A stretch of 64,000 nucleotides of DNA, from assembly GCA_911728435.2 (NCBI GenBank), contig OU452203.1, forward strand, positions 12,793,651-12,857,650. The letters are read 5' to 3'. Below are positions 34,428 to 44,031 of this stretch, piece by piece (position 1 is the first letter of the stretch; the number at the start of each line of letters is the position of its first letter). The position numbers were made by a program, and so were the translations under genes. The DNA comes from Apoderus coryli. Its lineage: Eukaryota; Arthropoda; Insecta; Coleoptera; Attelabidae. Under the pieces are notes generated by a model. The model had not been told where the DNA came from. It searched no databases and saw only the letters and a list, made by a program, of their open reading frames with translations.

Positions 34428-35424
34428 CTACAACAAAGATTAAAATGTGTTTTTTTATTTAAGGCAGATTTAGCGAACGAATAGGAATAACAATTTGTTT
34501 AGTGTATAACGATAATCACAATCACAACTAGTTAAAATACGTTCTGTCTATTGGTAACTCTCTGAATGTTCAATTATTTTAACTTTTATGATTGTAATTA
34601 CGACGCACTTACGATATATTCTCCCGCTTTTTTATGAAAATCCCGTTTGTCATCTTAAAATACGAAAAACTATCCACCCAAATATAATAAAACGAACCCA
34701 TTTAAATGTTTTTTTTTTTAAATTGATTATTTTCCGGCCGATTTACCAATCTAAAGTAGCACATGTTAATGATATTTAAAACTTCCTCGTATTTCACGTA
34801 CGTGGATAGACTTTGGGAAAAGGAAGTGTTAAAACATTACTGTGAAGTTTTGCTTCTGATCTTCAGTTGAGGAAAAAATTAAAAATTTAGCTAAAAAAAG
34901 TCGTATTTTAAAGATTTCTTTTTTACTTTTCATATAAGGGCATCGATCTTCAAACCAAAAAAAAAATTCACCTACGGCATATCATTTTCCCCCTAAAATC
35001 TACTTTGTCCCGCTTTCTTAAATCTATTTTTTTAAGAATCTAGCGTACCTACCTATAGCTACATAAGAACTTACTAAATAGTATTTCAGCCTTTTTACAA
35101 AAGTCTATGATATGATTAACTGGAGTCGCATTTGCATTTCGCTTGAGTAGGGGACTCGAGAATTTTTTTTGGTAAAAGTGCATTTTATGTTGCCAAATTC
35201 GTACGACAGCAGCACATGTGTGAGGTACCTTTAGTGCTATTCCCAAGTTGAAAATAAAGCTTGTAAAAACAATATTTCTACTATTTTTGGTATTTTTTTA
35301 TATGAATAACATATATTTTAAAAATTACGTTGATATTGTGGGTTATTTGGACTTTTGCTATATAGGCCAGAAATTAACGAAATGGATGTTAATAAGAAAG
35401 TAGAAATTATAGGTATGTACTTAC

Positions 35425-35506
35425 CTTCAAATGTACGGATTTCCTGGTTAAATCCCCAAGATCTCATCACATCGCTGACACTGAAACTAATTTCCTCCAC
35501 ACTCAT
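35425..35506 (-). CDS. Start exon, SAM-domain-like N-terminus
   Basis: Minus-strand ATG at 35506 in good context (AACAATGA), preceded by a GC-richer leader (35510-35680). 27 codons: MSVEEISFSVSDVMRSWGF then NQEIRTFE. The exon stops at a strong donor, GAAG/GTAAGT, in phase 1. The spacing of V-x(2)-W-x(6)-F resembles helix 1 of SAM domains (a WG(F/L)xxLxxxF start), many of which occur in multicopy insect genes; the following exon should carry the EID-type continuation. I do not find it with certainty. Exon structure is strong; the SAM assignment is inference. Confidence 0.5.
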
Positions 35507-35690
35507 TGTTAGTACCTAACACGCACTCCAAAACTCGGAACGGCCGAGGCACTCGCTACTCCTAATCAACCGCGGTTAGATCACTAACTAAAAAGGGTAT
35601 GTTTTGTTACCTAAATAGCATGTTTTTGCTGTAAACAAGTCTAGACGCCCGCCGGCCCGCCCCATTTCTTTAATTTAAGTACATGAATAT

Positions 35691-35866
35691 AAAAATGCTC
35701 TGGATTCAAAGAAATATGCGATAATCGCACTTCATTTAAGGATATGAATATTTTAAATTTAGTTTACAATGATACTAATAAAATGCTCTGGATTCAAAGA
35801 AATATGCGATAATCGTACTACATTTAAGGATATGAATATTTTAAATTCAGTTAACAATGATAATAA
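35691..35866 (+). repeat. 88-bp tandem duplication
   Basis: Two copies, starting near 35691 and 35779, share AAATGCTCTGGATTCAAAGA, ATATGCGATAATCG and GGATATGAATATTTTAAATT with few differences: a recent direct duplication. Confidence 0.9.
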
Positions 35867-36453
35867 TTTCTTTTATTTAAGGTACATGTTTGTTATTATT
35901 TTAAAGATGGAGATAATCTATCTGAAATTAAATGTATTTAAGCCAAATTCGTTTCTTTACATTTAGAGGTGGAAATGAAGAATTCGATGCATTGAATTAA
36001 TTATTTTCATGTGATTAATTCAGTGTAATGTTTTTACTTTAAATATTTATTATTTTACATTAATAAAATCAAAATAAAGAAATTCATGTACTGAAGTCAA
36101 GAGATTTTTTTTTTCTGTGTAGGTATATATATATATATAGTTTGTGATACCTACGACAGAAATGTTATTTCTTTTTTAAGAAAAGTTAGAAGGTATATAT
36201 ATGATATATAGAACGATTTAAAGCTGTAACTGAAAAGCTTTTAAGTGTTGCTACCAAAACCTACGTACCCAGTAACATTCAAATGTCATTTTAAACATTA
36301 GTGTTTAAGATGAAGTGGCAACGATTTCGCAAAACATTAATAAAATCGAATAAAACAAATTAATAATAAAAATAGGTGCAGCCTAATACAAGCATTTTAC
36401 AGCTGTTTTCAATTAAAATATTATTTAAGGTTTAGTTATAATAGGGCTTTTAA

Positions 36454-36473
36454 TTTTTTTTTTTTTTTTTTTT
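36454..36473. repeat. Poly-T tract
   Basis: Twenty consecutive T; could be a poly-A tail of a minus-strand retroposon, but no body is recognised. Confidence 0.6.
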
Positions 36474-36711
36474 GGGTAAAGAAACAGTAAATCTCAAAGA
36501 CAAAAACTCCGTATCACACAATAAACAGGAAAAAATGCTAACCAAATGTATATTTACATAAATATTTTACAAATACCTATCATTTTCAAATTAAGTGGCG
36601 CTCTGAGACCTTCTGAATAAAATTGTTTCGTATCTACGACCTTTGTAAGCTAATTGGCATTTCTGTGATGCATTTGCACTAGCTCTATTTTTTGATATCA
36701 ATTTATTTACT

Positions 36712-37087
36712 GACAACAAGATGTTTTTGGCGACATCTAGTGTGAGCAGGCAATATGCCCGGTGAAACAGTTCACAAACGATGGCCGGACAAGAAGTAAC
36801 AACTCCATAATATTTTATTGCCAACACTAGATATGCCCGAATTCCCTGACGGGAGGTTTTATATACGAATGCTAATGGTTCAATATAGGTAACAAGGTGC
36901 TGAAATTGAATTCGTAGTTTCCTAAATTGAACCTGCTCAAAATTATTCATCAATTACTATAAGAAAATCAAACTACCCCAAAATATTTTGTAATTATTTA
37001 TTTACTGAAAGCCCATCGTTTGTGAACTGTGTTTCATCGGCCATATTGCCTGCTCACACTAGATGTCGCCAAAAACATCTTCTTGTC
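36712..37087. repeat. Inverted repeat, ~70-bp arms
   Basis: Left arm 36712-36784 and right arm 37013-37087 are reverse complements with few differences: both contain TTTTTGGCGACATCTAGTGT and GAGCAGGCAATATG, then the TTCACAAACGATGG end. The loop is about 230 bp and the arms are less AT-rich than the surroundings. The 120-codon minus-strand frame at 36591-36953 runs across the left arm and loop and resembles no family I know. Foldback-type element or inverted duplication. Confidence 0.85.
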
Positions 37088-37136
37088 TTAAATATTTTGT
37101 TGCTAAAGTAAGTAAAGAAAATTAAAGGGCGATAGT

Positions 37137-37565
37137 TTAAATGCTAGTACTGTAAGAAACACATAGGAACATTTTCTTCTTTGGACCAACACCAACACAC
37201 TTGCAATGAAACCATGTACGGCACTGCAAGCATTGGATCATATCAATTTGGTTCTCAGCCTTGCATTCACTGCAATACCAAGAAGTGGCAGAAACACCAG
37301 CCTTTATTAAGGGTAAATCAGTTTTCGCTATCGTCAGCTTCTGATGCTTCGTCAGTATCTTTATCTTAGACGACACTTACTGTAATAGGGCTAGTTGAAT
37401 GTGAGGTTTCAACTTTCTTGTTGGCTGCAAGTACAATATCAGCTGCAACAAAGTCACTTCCTTGAAAAACATATCTATTACAAGCCATAAAATCATTAGC
37501 AGCATTTTCTAGAGTGGCCGCGCGTGAATATGCTAGCGCTGCTACCTCTGATATTGGGTAACTGT
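37137..37565 (-). pseudogene. pogo-like transposase C-terminus with PHD-type finger
   Basis: Minus-strand relic. From about 37560: SEVAALAYSRAATLENAAND, then NRYVFQGSDFVAADI, which aligns in pattern with the post-catalytic region of insect pogo/Tigger transposases (AST-NI--GF-K-GI-PF---IF---DF). After a stop and a frame change comes WYCSECKAENQID, then CLQCRTWFHCKCVG, a Cys-rich PHD-like finger (CxxC, CxxC, WFHxxC) often found at the C-terminus of such transposases. The catalytic domain is absent. Different from the pogo relic at 38.3 kb, which lacks the finger. Confidence 0.65.
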
Positions 37566-37854
37566 GCCGACGTTAGTTCGTAGCCACTTTTCTAAAGCTT
37601 AGGTGTAATAAGCTTCCATGAACAGTGATCGGTCAAGGCGTGTGACCTGGTAGCTGAAACATAACAACTCCGGCTCCGGAAATTTTTGGGGTGACACAAC
37701 CAATTTTTTATTTTGCCGCACAGGGAAAGTATTGTGAAGGCGCTAAAAAAAAATTGAGATAAAGACGGATTTACCATTTTGAAGCTCCCAGAGACGATTA
37801 AGACCATTTCCAGATGGAAGTCTGTCTGTGTGTATGTATGTGTATACGAGTATA

Positions 37855-39260
37855 GGGGAGAGTGGGCCACCTTGAGACTAGTTCACCATGAGACAAACGC
37901 CGCCATTTTTAAGTTTGGCGCCAAAGCCGTAAGTTTTCTTCACCGCGTGCATCATTCCAAAAGTTAGGATTACTTATGTTCTCGGCGGGAACGCACGTGG
38001 CCTTATAAAAATTTTGAGCGAAAAATTTAGTATAGTGTACATGTAAGTTTTTTATACATTTATAGAAATATCATCGATATACATTTTTCAAGTGACATTG
38101 TGCCATTTATATAATTTTCTTGGAACAAATAATTATTCAGCTTACGAATTTTGTTCATAATAATGCATATCTTATAAGATTTTATTTAGAAAATTTCATA
38201 AAACTGATCGGTATGCTTTTGGGCTACCTTGAGACACATGATGTGGGCCACTTTGAGACTCTGTCTCAAGGTGGCCCTTCACTTTTTTTACAATTTTTAA
38301 ACTCTCTAAATGTTTAGGATGTCGAGAGGTAGAAAGAGAAGATCTCAAAAGGGCATGTTTAGTCCAGATTCAATGAAGAAAGCTGTGGATGATGTCATAA
38401 CGCATAAAATGAGTTTAAGGATTGCTGCGGAGAGAAACAACGTAAAATATCAGACACTTGCTAGATATGTTCAAAAAACCAAACATTCTCCGGCAGATAG
38501 CAAAATAATGTAGATCTGCTGGGATAGACTGGCTTCACGGGTTTAAAAAGAGGCACATAGATTTAAGTGTGCGACAGCCAGAAGGATGTAGTTTGTCCAG
38601 AGCAACCTCATTTAATAAGTTCTGGGTTTCGAAAATGTGGCATAATGCCATTTGATAAACATATTTTTGATGAAGCCGATTTTTTAATGAACAGTGTTAC
38701 CGATCGGCCACCAGCCTATACGGAAGCAATAGAAGCAAATGACAGTAAACCTCAACCAGAACCGAGTGGCTTACAAAATGAATGCGATACACAAAATGTG
38801 ATAGTGGTAGGAGATAATATAACACCCGAAAAAAAGAGGAACAGTTCCGGCGATTTCAAATCTTCCGAGGAACTTTTTGAATTTCCAAAGGCCAAGACAC
38901 GGAAAATTGAAACAAGAAGAAATAGAGGTCGATGCAAAATTATAACGGACACTCCAGAAAAGGAGGAAATCGAGCAGAAAAGTAAGAAGAGGAAGGAATC
39001 TTTGAAACGCTCGCAAGGAACAAAAAGAAAGGATGAATTAAATTCAAAAAGAACAGCAAATATTTCGTCACCGGGCAGCGAAGGAAATTCATTTGTGTCT
39101 GACTCATCAGACTGTGAGGCATTCACTGATTTTGCCCTAAATATTGACGAAGACATGGATATTAACGCATATGTTTTGATCGAATTTCCTGATAAAAAAT
39201 CTGTGTTTTATGTGGCTAAAGTTTTGGAAAAGAAAGATAATGATTTTAATGTTAGTTATA
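37855..39260 (+). mobile_element. pogo-like element, internally deleted and 3'-truncated
   Basis: Starts after TA with GGGGAGAGTGGGCCACC. The motif GTGGGCCACCTTGAGAC recurs within the element at 37862, 38221 (partial) and 38243 and inverted at 38263-38277, probably transposase binding sites; the last two can form a hairpin. The right end lacks the matching inverted terminus, so the 3' end was lost and the coding frame runs directly into R1 DNA. Confidence 0.8.
38310..39259 (+). pseudogene. pogo-like transposase without catalytic domain
   Basis: Three pieces in three frames. (1) 38310-38513: SRGRKRRSQKGMFSPDSMKK, then LRIAAERNNVKYQTLARYVQ, a psq/CENP-B helix-turn-helix. (2) 38516-38620: GIDWLHGFKKRHIDLSVRQP, then SLSRATSFN, the CENP-B second DNA-binding half. 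(3) 38567-39259: LISSGFRKCGIMPFDKHIF, then DFLMNSVTDRP, the post-catalytic region, and an acidic/basic linker rich in Lys, Glu and Ser with KRKDELNSK-type nuclear-localisation-like patches, then YVLIEFPDKKSVFYVAKVLE. The join near 38615-38625 removes the entire DDE domain. The last 16 codons (MCVYMYVFF...) come from R1. A residual DNA-binding product is conceivable but would need frame repair. Confidence 0.88.
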
Positions 39261-39790
39261 TGTGCGTGTATATGTATGTATTCTTCCACGATAGCGCCCA
39301 AACGCTTTAAACAATTGAGCTAAATTTTTAAATATGAGTTTGGGGCAGTCCTAGGATGAAGCCATTAGATTTTGGTTGAAATCGCTTAAGCCCTGTGATA
39401 GGGGTGGACACAACCACTAAATTTTCATATATCAGTAGGGGTCGAGTGATACATCATTTTAAAGCATTTTTATCTGCTTTACAGCGTTTTGATATTTGCC
39501 TCCATAATTCTCGAGAAAATTGCGTTTAAAATAGTAGTTGGAACGTATATATATTACATTTAAAATACAATACGAGTATATACTACAGATGCTACTGTGG
39601 CCTCATTGGTAGAGCCTTCGGGGTTCGAATTCCAGCTCTGGTAATACTTTTTTTTTAATAAACTAGTTAGTGTGTTACATTAGTTTATTGGAAATAATAC
39701 AATTCTGTTTCGTTACGCATGTCATATATTTTTGATTATATTAGAACTTGTCGAGAAAGTTTTGGGGTGATACAACCGACTTTTTTTATT

Positions 39791-40704
39791 TAAAATACGA
39801 ATGTAACTTTAGATATTGTAGCAATTATGGTCCTGTAACATGATTTTATAAATCTAACAGTCACCATGAATTTTTTTTTACAAAAAATAAAAACCAATTA
39901 AATATCTAGAATTAAAACACGTGCGGCAGGTAGAAAATTAACCGCAAGTAATTATTGTTTGTCGCTTTTATTCTAGTCTAATTCACACTTTTCCCTAGCT
40001 CTCCCATTATAATTATTAGGTATTGTATGTCGTGCTTCAATAAAAAATTCCTTCCACAAGGCATGTCAATCACAATAAAAGTTTAATGGGTGTTTTCTCG
40101 TAATTTTTATTATCCTCTCTTTCAGTTTATTTTCCCTTCTTTCTTTTCATACACCATAATTTTTTTTCCGACTCATTTTAGAGAAGTAATTAGTTTAGAG
40201 TCGATTAAATGAAAATCCTCAAGTTGCAGGCATTGCCGGCAATTACGTGACATATAATTATCATGCCGTAACATTCTGCAGAAATGGTAAAAAATGCCTC
40301 AACATAAGTAATTCAAATTAGTATACATTTAAAATAAAAGGGTTACTTACTGCCCTTGCAAATTTTAGCTCGAAATTGGGAATATAATTGAATCATTCAA
40401 AAGTAGTAAAAGTTATGTAGAAAATGGAACACCACGCCTAAAATAGTAAGGCCTATTCCCGACGTTCACTAATTTGGATATTTTTACCGTTTCTGTCGTA
40501 AGAGATACCTAGAAAGCGATACCGACCAGAGTTTTGCGATATTTTATCATTATATAGACTTTAACGAATTACAAGCCTAGATTGTGACGAAATTATGACA
40601 CACTATGGTCCTTAAATTCGAGATAACATACTCATAATTGGTAAATCAAACGACGTCTGCTCCACAAAATTCTTTATATCTATGTTCAATTCGGGAAGGG
40701 ATTA
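39791..40704. other. No recognised feature
   Basis: AT-rich. CTGCTCCACAAAATTC at about 40668 resembles the centre of the 22.98-kb palindrome and probably belongs to the Penelope-type terminal repeat that follows. Confidence 0.4.
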
Positions 40705-40748
40705 ATGCCAGACATGTTTCGGAAAGACTATTCCTTCTTCAGTGGCAT
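40705..40748 (-). ncRNA. Hammerhead ribozyme, best copy
   Basis: On the minus strand: stem I strand ATGCCA (40748-40743), CTGAAGA (40742-40736), one A, stem II GGAA/TTCC over a six-base loop, GAAAC (40720-40716), AT, GTC (40713-40711), then TGGCAT (40710-40705), the exact complement of ATGCCA. This satisfies the type I hammerhead order: stem I, CUGANGA, stem II, GAAA, very short stem III, GUC cleavage site, stem I. Very short stem III is known for Penelope-like hammerheads, which may work as dimers. The unpaired base after CUGAAGA is non-canonical but shared among copies. Confidence 0.75.
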
Positions 40749-41479
40749 GACTTACAAGCTTACGTAGTTACATTGGTGGATTTAGTAACTTAAAAACAAC
40801 AAAAGAGCTGGCATATCTCCAGAGCTTTTTAAAGAAGGAGGACCTGTGATATTGGAACATTTCTATGTTCTAATAACCAAAATATGGAACACGGAAACCT
40901 CTTTCCTTCTTATATAAATGTCAAGTTTCAAATTAACCTATTAATTTTTTCTCCTGAAATACTGCTACGAGTTTCTATAAAAATTTGATTATTTTGGTAT
41001 ATCTACTTGATACCGGATCCACTAATTAGAGAAATGAAAAAAAAAATATTAAAATATTTTAAAGTATCTATCCGAACAGCAATATGCGTAGCTTAACAAC
41101 AAAAATTCCCACGCGCCATATTTATATTTTTAGAGAGACATACGAAATATGTTTAATCAGAAAAAAATGCCCGCTATTATAATTTTTTGTTCGTGACGGA
41201 CAAACAAAATAAAAAAGTGTATTTTTAGCTCACATATAACATGCCTCCAACAGCGCAAATTACAAAATCATTTTTCTCTAAAACATGGACCAACCAACCA
41301 ACATAGTGGACAAAAAAGAGTAGCTACCGTTTTTAATCGTTCTGCTAGATAAACTTTAGTCCTCTGCGTTAGAACTTGATTTATATTTTTATGTCCAAAA
41401 AAATTGTAATTAAGTCTGTGGTAATAACAGGAATTCTATAAAATCTAAAAAAAACTTTATATTATTGAATATAACCAAC
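40749..41479. other. No recognised feature
   Basis: AT-rich; no gene. May hold the rest of a Penelope-type copy but nothing translatable is seen. Confidence 0.35.
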
Positions 41480-41650
41480 GTTATCTCTATACAGAGGCAC
41501 AATTCTGCCATCCTAATAAATACGACCGAATGTTACAGTTACATAGTTTGGAGAAATCGGTGTTCGAAAATATCTTCTTGGATTTTTCTCTTTTAAGACA
41601 TTTTGCGAGTTGTTTTTTTGACATTTTTATTTTTCTGATAGGTTAGTAGC
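41480..41650 (+). repeat. Dispersed repeat R2, copy 2
   Basis: Diverged match to 30040-30210 (CGAATGTTACA, GGAGAAA, TTTTGCGAGTTGTTTTTTTGAC). Confidence 0.65.
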
Positions 41651-43149
41651 GAGATCGATTTCGTTTTCTTTCTCCCATTCGTAATTTTTCTCAGTAAAAC
41701 CAAATATTTAGCAAATTGTAGAGCCTTTTGCTTTATTGTATTACGTTTTGACATTTTATGGCCAAAAAGATAACTGGGTTTATGACACTTTAAGTATCAA
41801 GAGACCTTATACTTATCATTATTGAATAAATTATTCAAAGATATATTTAATTACCGGAATTTCCAACAATATCCTCCAACTATTCGACGATCCATAATAA
41901 CCCTTCCATAGCCTAAAATTTATTAGTATATAACAAGGTAATAATGAAAGTTGTGATGTTTTTTTTCTCTCGCCCTTTTGAAACACCAACAAAAAAAGGT
42001 CTAATCTACGGCCTGGTTCATTACAGTTTTAATGGGAGTTACAGAACTGAAAACGTCCATAAAGCGTGATGTATTGGTTGCCACTATAAAAAGGTAAATT
42101 ACCTATCTAAATACTATGTGCTATGTGGGAAGTTTTTCAGTTTGTACGTGGAAATAGTTGTTTTTTATTAGCATTGTGCGATAAAATATACGCACCTACA
42201 TTGTGCCTTCATACTGCATTAACCAAATTCAATTTGTTGATTTGTATTATTTAATGTAGCAAGCTTCAATAAAGGCGGGACTCATGGACAAACTGCAACA
42301 ACTGTAACCGTTACTGTATCAGATCGTCATGAATGTATACATGTTCAGTGCTGCATTTATTTTGAAGATTCAACAAATTGGTGACCATTACAAAAATTTT
42401 AGTCGCAAAGTCCAACAGCCTTAATTGAAATGAACTGCATCTGTATTGAACAGATCATGGTTACAATATTCTGCCACCGTGTATTACTGTCGGACACAAA
42501 TTTTCTTGTTTAGATTCCACATTATGTCTTCGCCATACCATATGATGTCCATCCGATTATATTTAGATTAATCTGAGAAAATAACACGTTGGCAAAAAAT
42601 ATTTGTTTCATTCATATATTTATTTGCAAGACTTTTTCCAGTCACTGTAGTTATTTTTATTACTGTCGGTATTCTTTTATATCCCCATGGAGGCATGATT
42701 TATTATACGTTTTATATACGAGAGAGAAATGTATGAAAAAACGCTACATTCGATGCCCTTTTATAACGTAAAGAGGCATGGGAACGGATAGCCCCGGTAG
42801 AATCGTTAATTTATATATTTTACATTGACTTTGGATAGACTATACCTGCTGTTACTGATTTACAAAATCTTGCTCAAGCACTTATTGAAGAATGGCCTAA
42901 CACAATTACTCAAAATAAACAACAAACGCACCCTCGAAGCGTCAGACTTGTCACGTTCTACTTGAACTTCAGATTTACCACGCTTATACTGCAGGTTGCT
43001 CACACTATATCATGGCTTCCCTACAGCCATCTGTATAGAGAGTAGCAAGTAGGTATAATGCAAAATATTATCGTACGTGACGTCACGCAGTTTTTGCAAC
43101 AGGCTCTATCTTGGGAGAGTGAGTCTTGGTTTATATTTAGTGTAATTGA
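41651..43149. other. No recognised feature
   Basis: AT-rich with no recognised coding or repeat. The 60-codon frame at 42589-42771 is not supported. Confidence 0.4.
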
Positions 43150-43610
43150 TCGTAAATGGAATTGCGACGGTAGAGGATATAAAATTAAATTGCGATATAA
43201 TCGATCGCCGCACGCACTATAGATACTTGAAACTTCCAAACGCAATTTTCGCGAGCATTATTGAGGCAAATTTCAAAAGTATTGCTGTAAGGTAGATACA
43301 AAATGCTTCCAAATGATCTATCGCTCGACGCTCAATGCTATTAAAGAATTTGGGGGCTGTATGCATTACCAAAAACTAATGGGTTCATTCTACGATCCCT
43401 CCAAACTCATATACCAAAATTGAGCTGAATTGGTTGAAGGGTTTAGGCGCTATCGTGGAAGAATACAAACAGGCACAAAGCAACACAGACTATACAGACT
43501 TTCACCTGGAAATGGTCTTAATCGTCTCCAAAATGGTCTTTATCTCAATTTTTTTTGTTAGTGGGCTCACAATACTTTCCCTGAGTCGGGAAAGTATACA
43601 TGTGTATCTT
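43150..43610 (-). repeat. R1 repeat, copy E
   Basis: Second half of R1 only: GACGGTAGAGGATATAAAAT, AATTTTCGCGAGCATTATTG, GGTTTAGGCGCTATCGTGGA, then the terminal hairpin ACTTTCCCTGAGTCGGGAAAGT (perfect eight-base arms). The lead-in matches copy F better than copy G, so E and F form a subfamily. Confidence 0.8.
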
Positions 43611-43989
43611 TAAAATGAGTTTAGCTTAGATATTTGCTTTAAAAAATACTCTTTTATCTTTTTTATACGAAGACAGCGACACAAGAGTCATTTTATTGTA
43701 GCATTTTAAGCCTTAGAAAAATCTTGCTTAAAATGTAGCGTTATTGCAATGGCCAATGCTAATTAGCATTTATTTTCGATGGTTTTGAGGGTTATTTTTT
43801 TAAGAAATTGAAAATGCAAATTTATTCCATTAATTTAGTTGGTCTTCGAAAACAGCATCGTCCTACGATTTCTGACAACTCTAATAACCTGTAACTCGTC
43901 ATGAAAAGAAAAGTTTAAATGAGCTCTCTATCTACTTTTTTTTCTAAAAACTTATAACCTACTATATAATATTTTCTTGCTTGTTACAG
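43611..43989. other. Intron-like DNA
   Basis: AT-rich, ending in a polypyrimidine tract (ATATTTTCTTGCTTGTTACAG) that fits a splice acceptor for the exon candidate at 43990. Confidence 0.35.
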
Positions 43990-44031
43990 ATCGTTTGGTT
44001 GCTTCTCAGCTCCTTTTTGAGATGTTGACAG
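43990..44031 (+). CDS. Candidate 42-bp internal exon
   Basis: Preceded by TTTTCTTGCTTGTTACAG and followed by GTAAGCATATC, with TTGACAG as the exon end. Of three frames only one is open, reading RLVASQLLFEMLT. 42 bp keeps phase. Both splice sites are strong for AT-rich DNA and the peptide has a normal residue mix. I do not recognise the protein. If real, it lies on the same strand as the possible first exon at 11.6 kb, which would imply a 32-kb intron or unseen exons between. Confidence 0.4.

Larger units (their letters stand above)
33567..36120 (-). mobile_element. Candidate element with A-rich inverted ends
   Basis: Left end CACACAAAAAAAAAATTCCTTGAT; right end on the minus strand CTACACAGAAAAAAAAAATC, then TCTTGAC. 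Both are followed inward by AT-rich DNA full of short words such as TCAAAGAAAT, CTTGATTGAAAG and TTTAATTTAAG in both orientations. A GC-richer promoter-like zone and a start exon lie inside. No clear target duplication. Superfamily not identified; chance similarity of A-rich tracts is a real alternative. Confidence 0.35.
37675..39790 (+). repeat. R1 repeat, copy D, split by pogo relic
   Basis: Opposite orientation to most R1 copies. It opens with the tail of another R1 (GGGGTGACACAACCAATTTT) directly followed by the hairpin end (GCACAGGGAAAGT), runs to GTGTATGTATGTGTAT, is interrupted (37855-39260), and resumes at TTCTTCCACGATAGCGCCCA. It continues through the tRNA-like module (39597-39646, anticodon arm deleted) and ends at GTTTTGGGGTGATACAACC near 39780. 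Tail-to-head contact at the left suggests two copies once lay side by side. Confidence 0.85.

Noticed and set aside
38120..38317. 65-codon frame before the pogo helix-turn-helix
   Set aside because: It covers the repeated GGCCACCTTGAGAC end motifs, so it is subterminal DNA, not protein.
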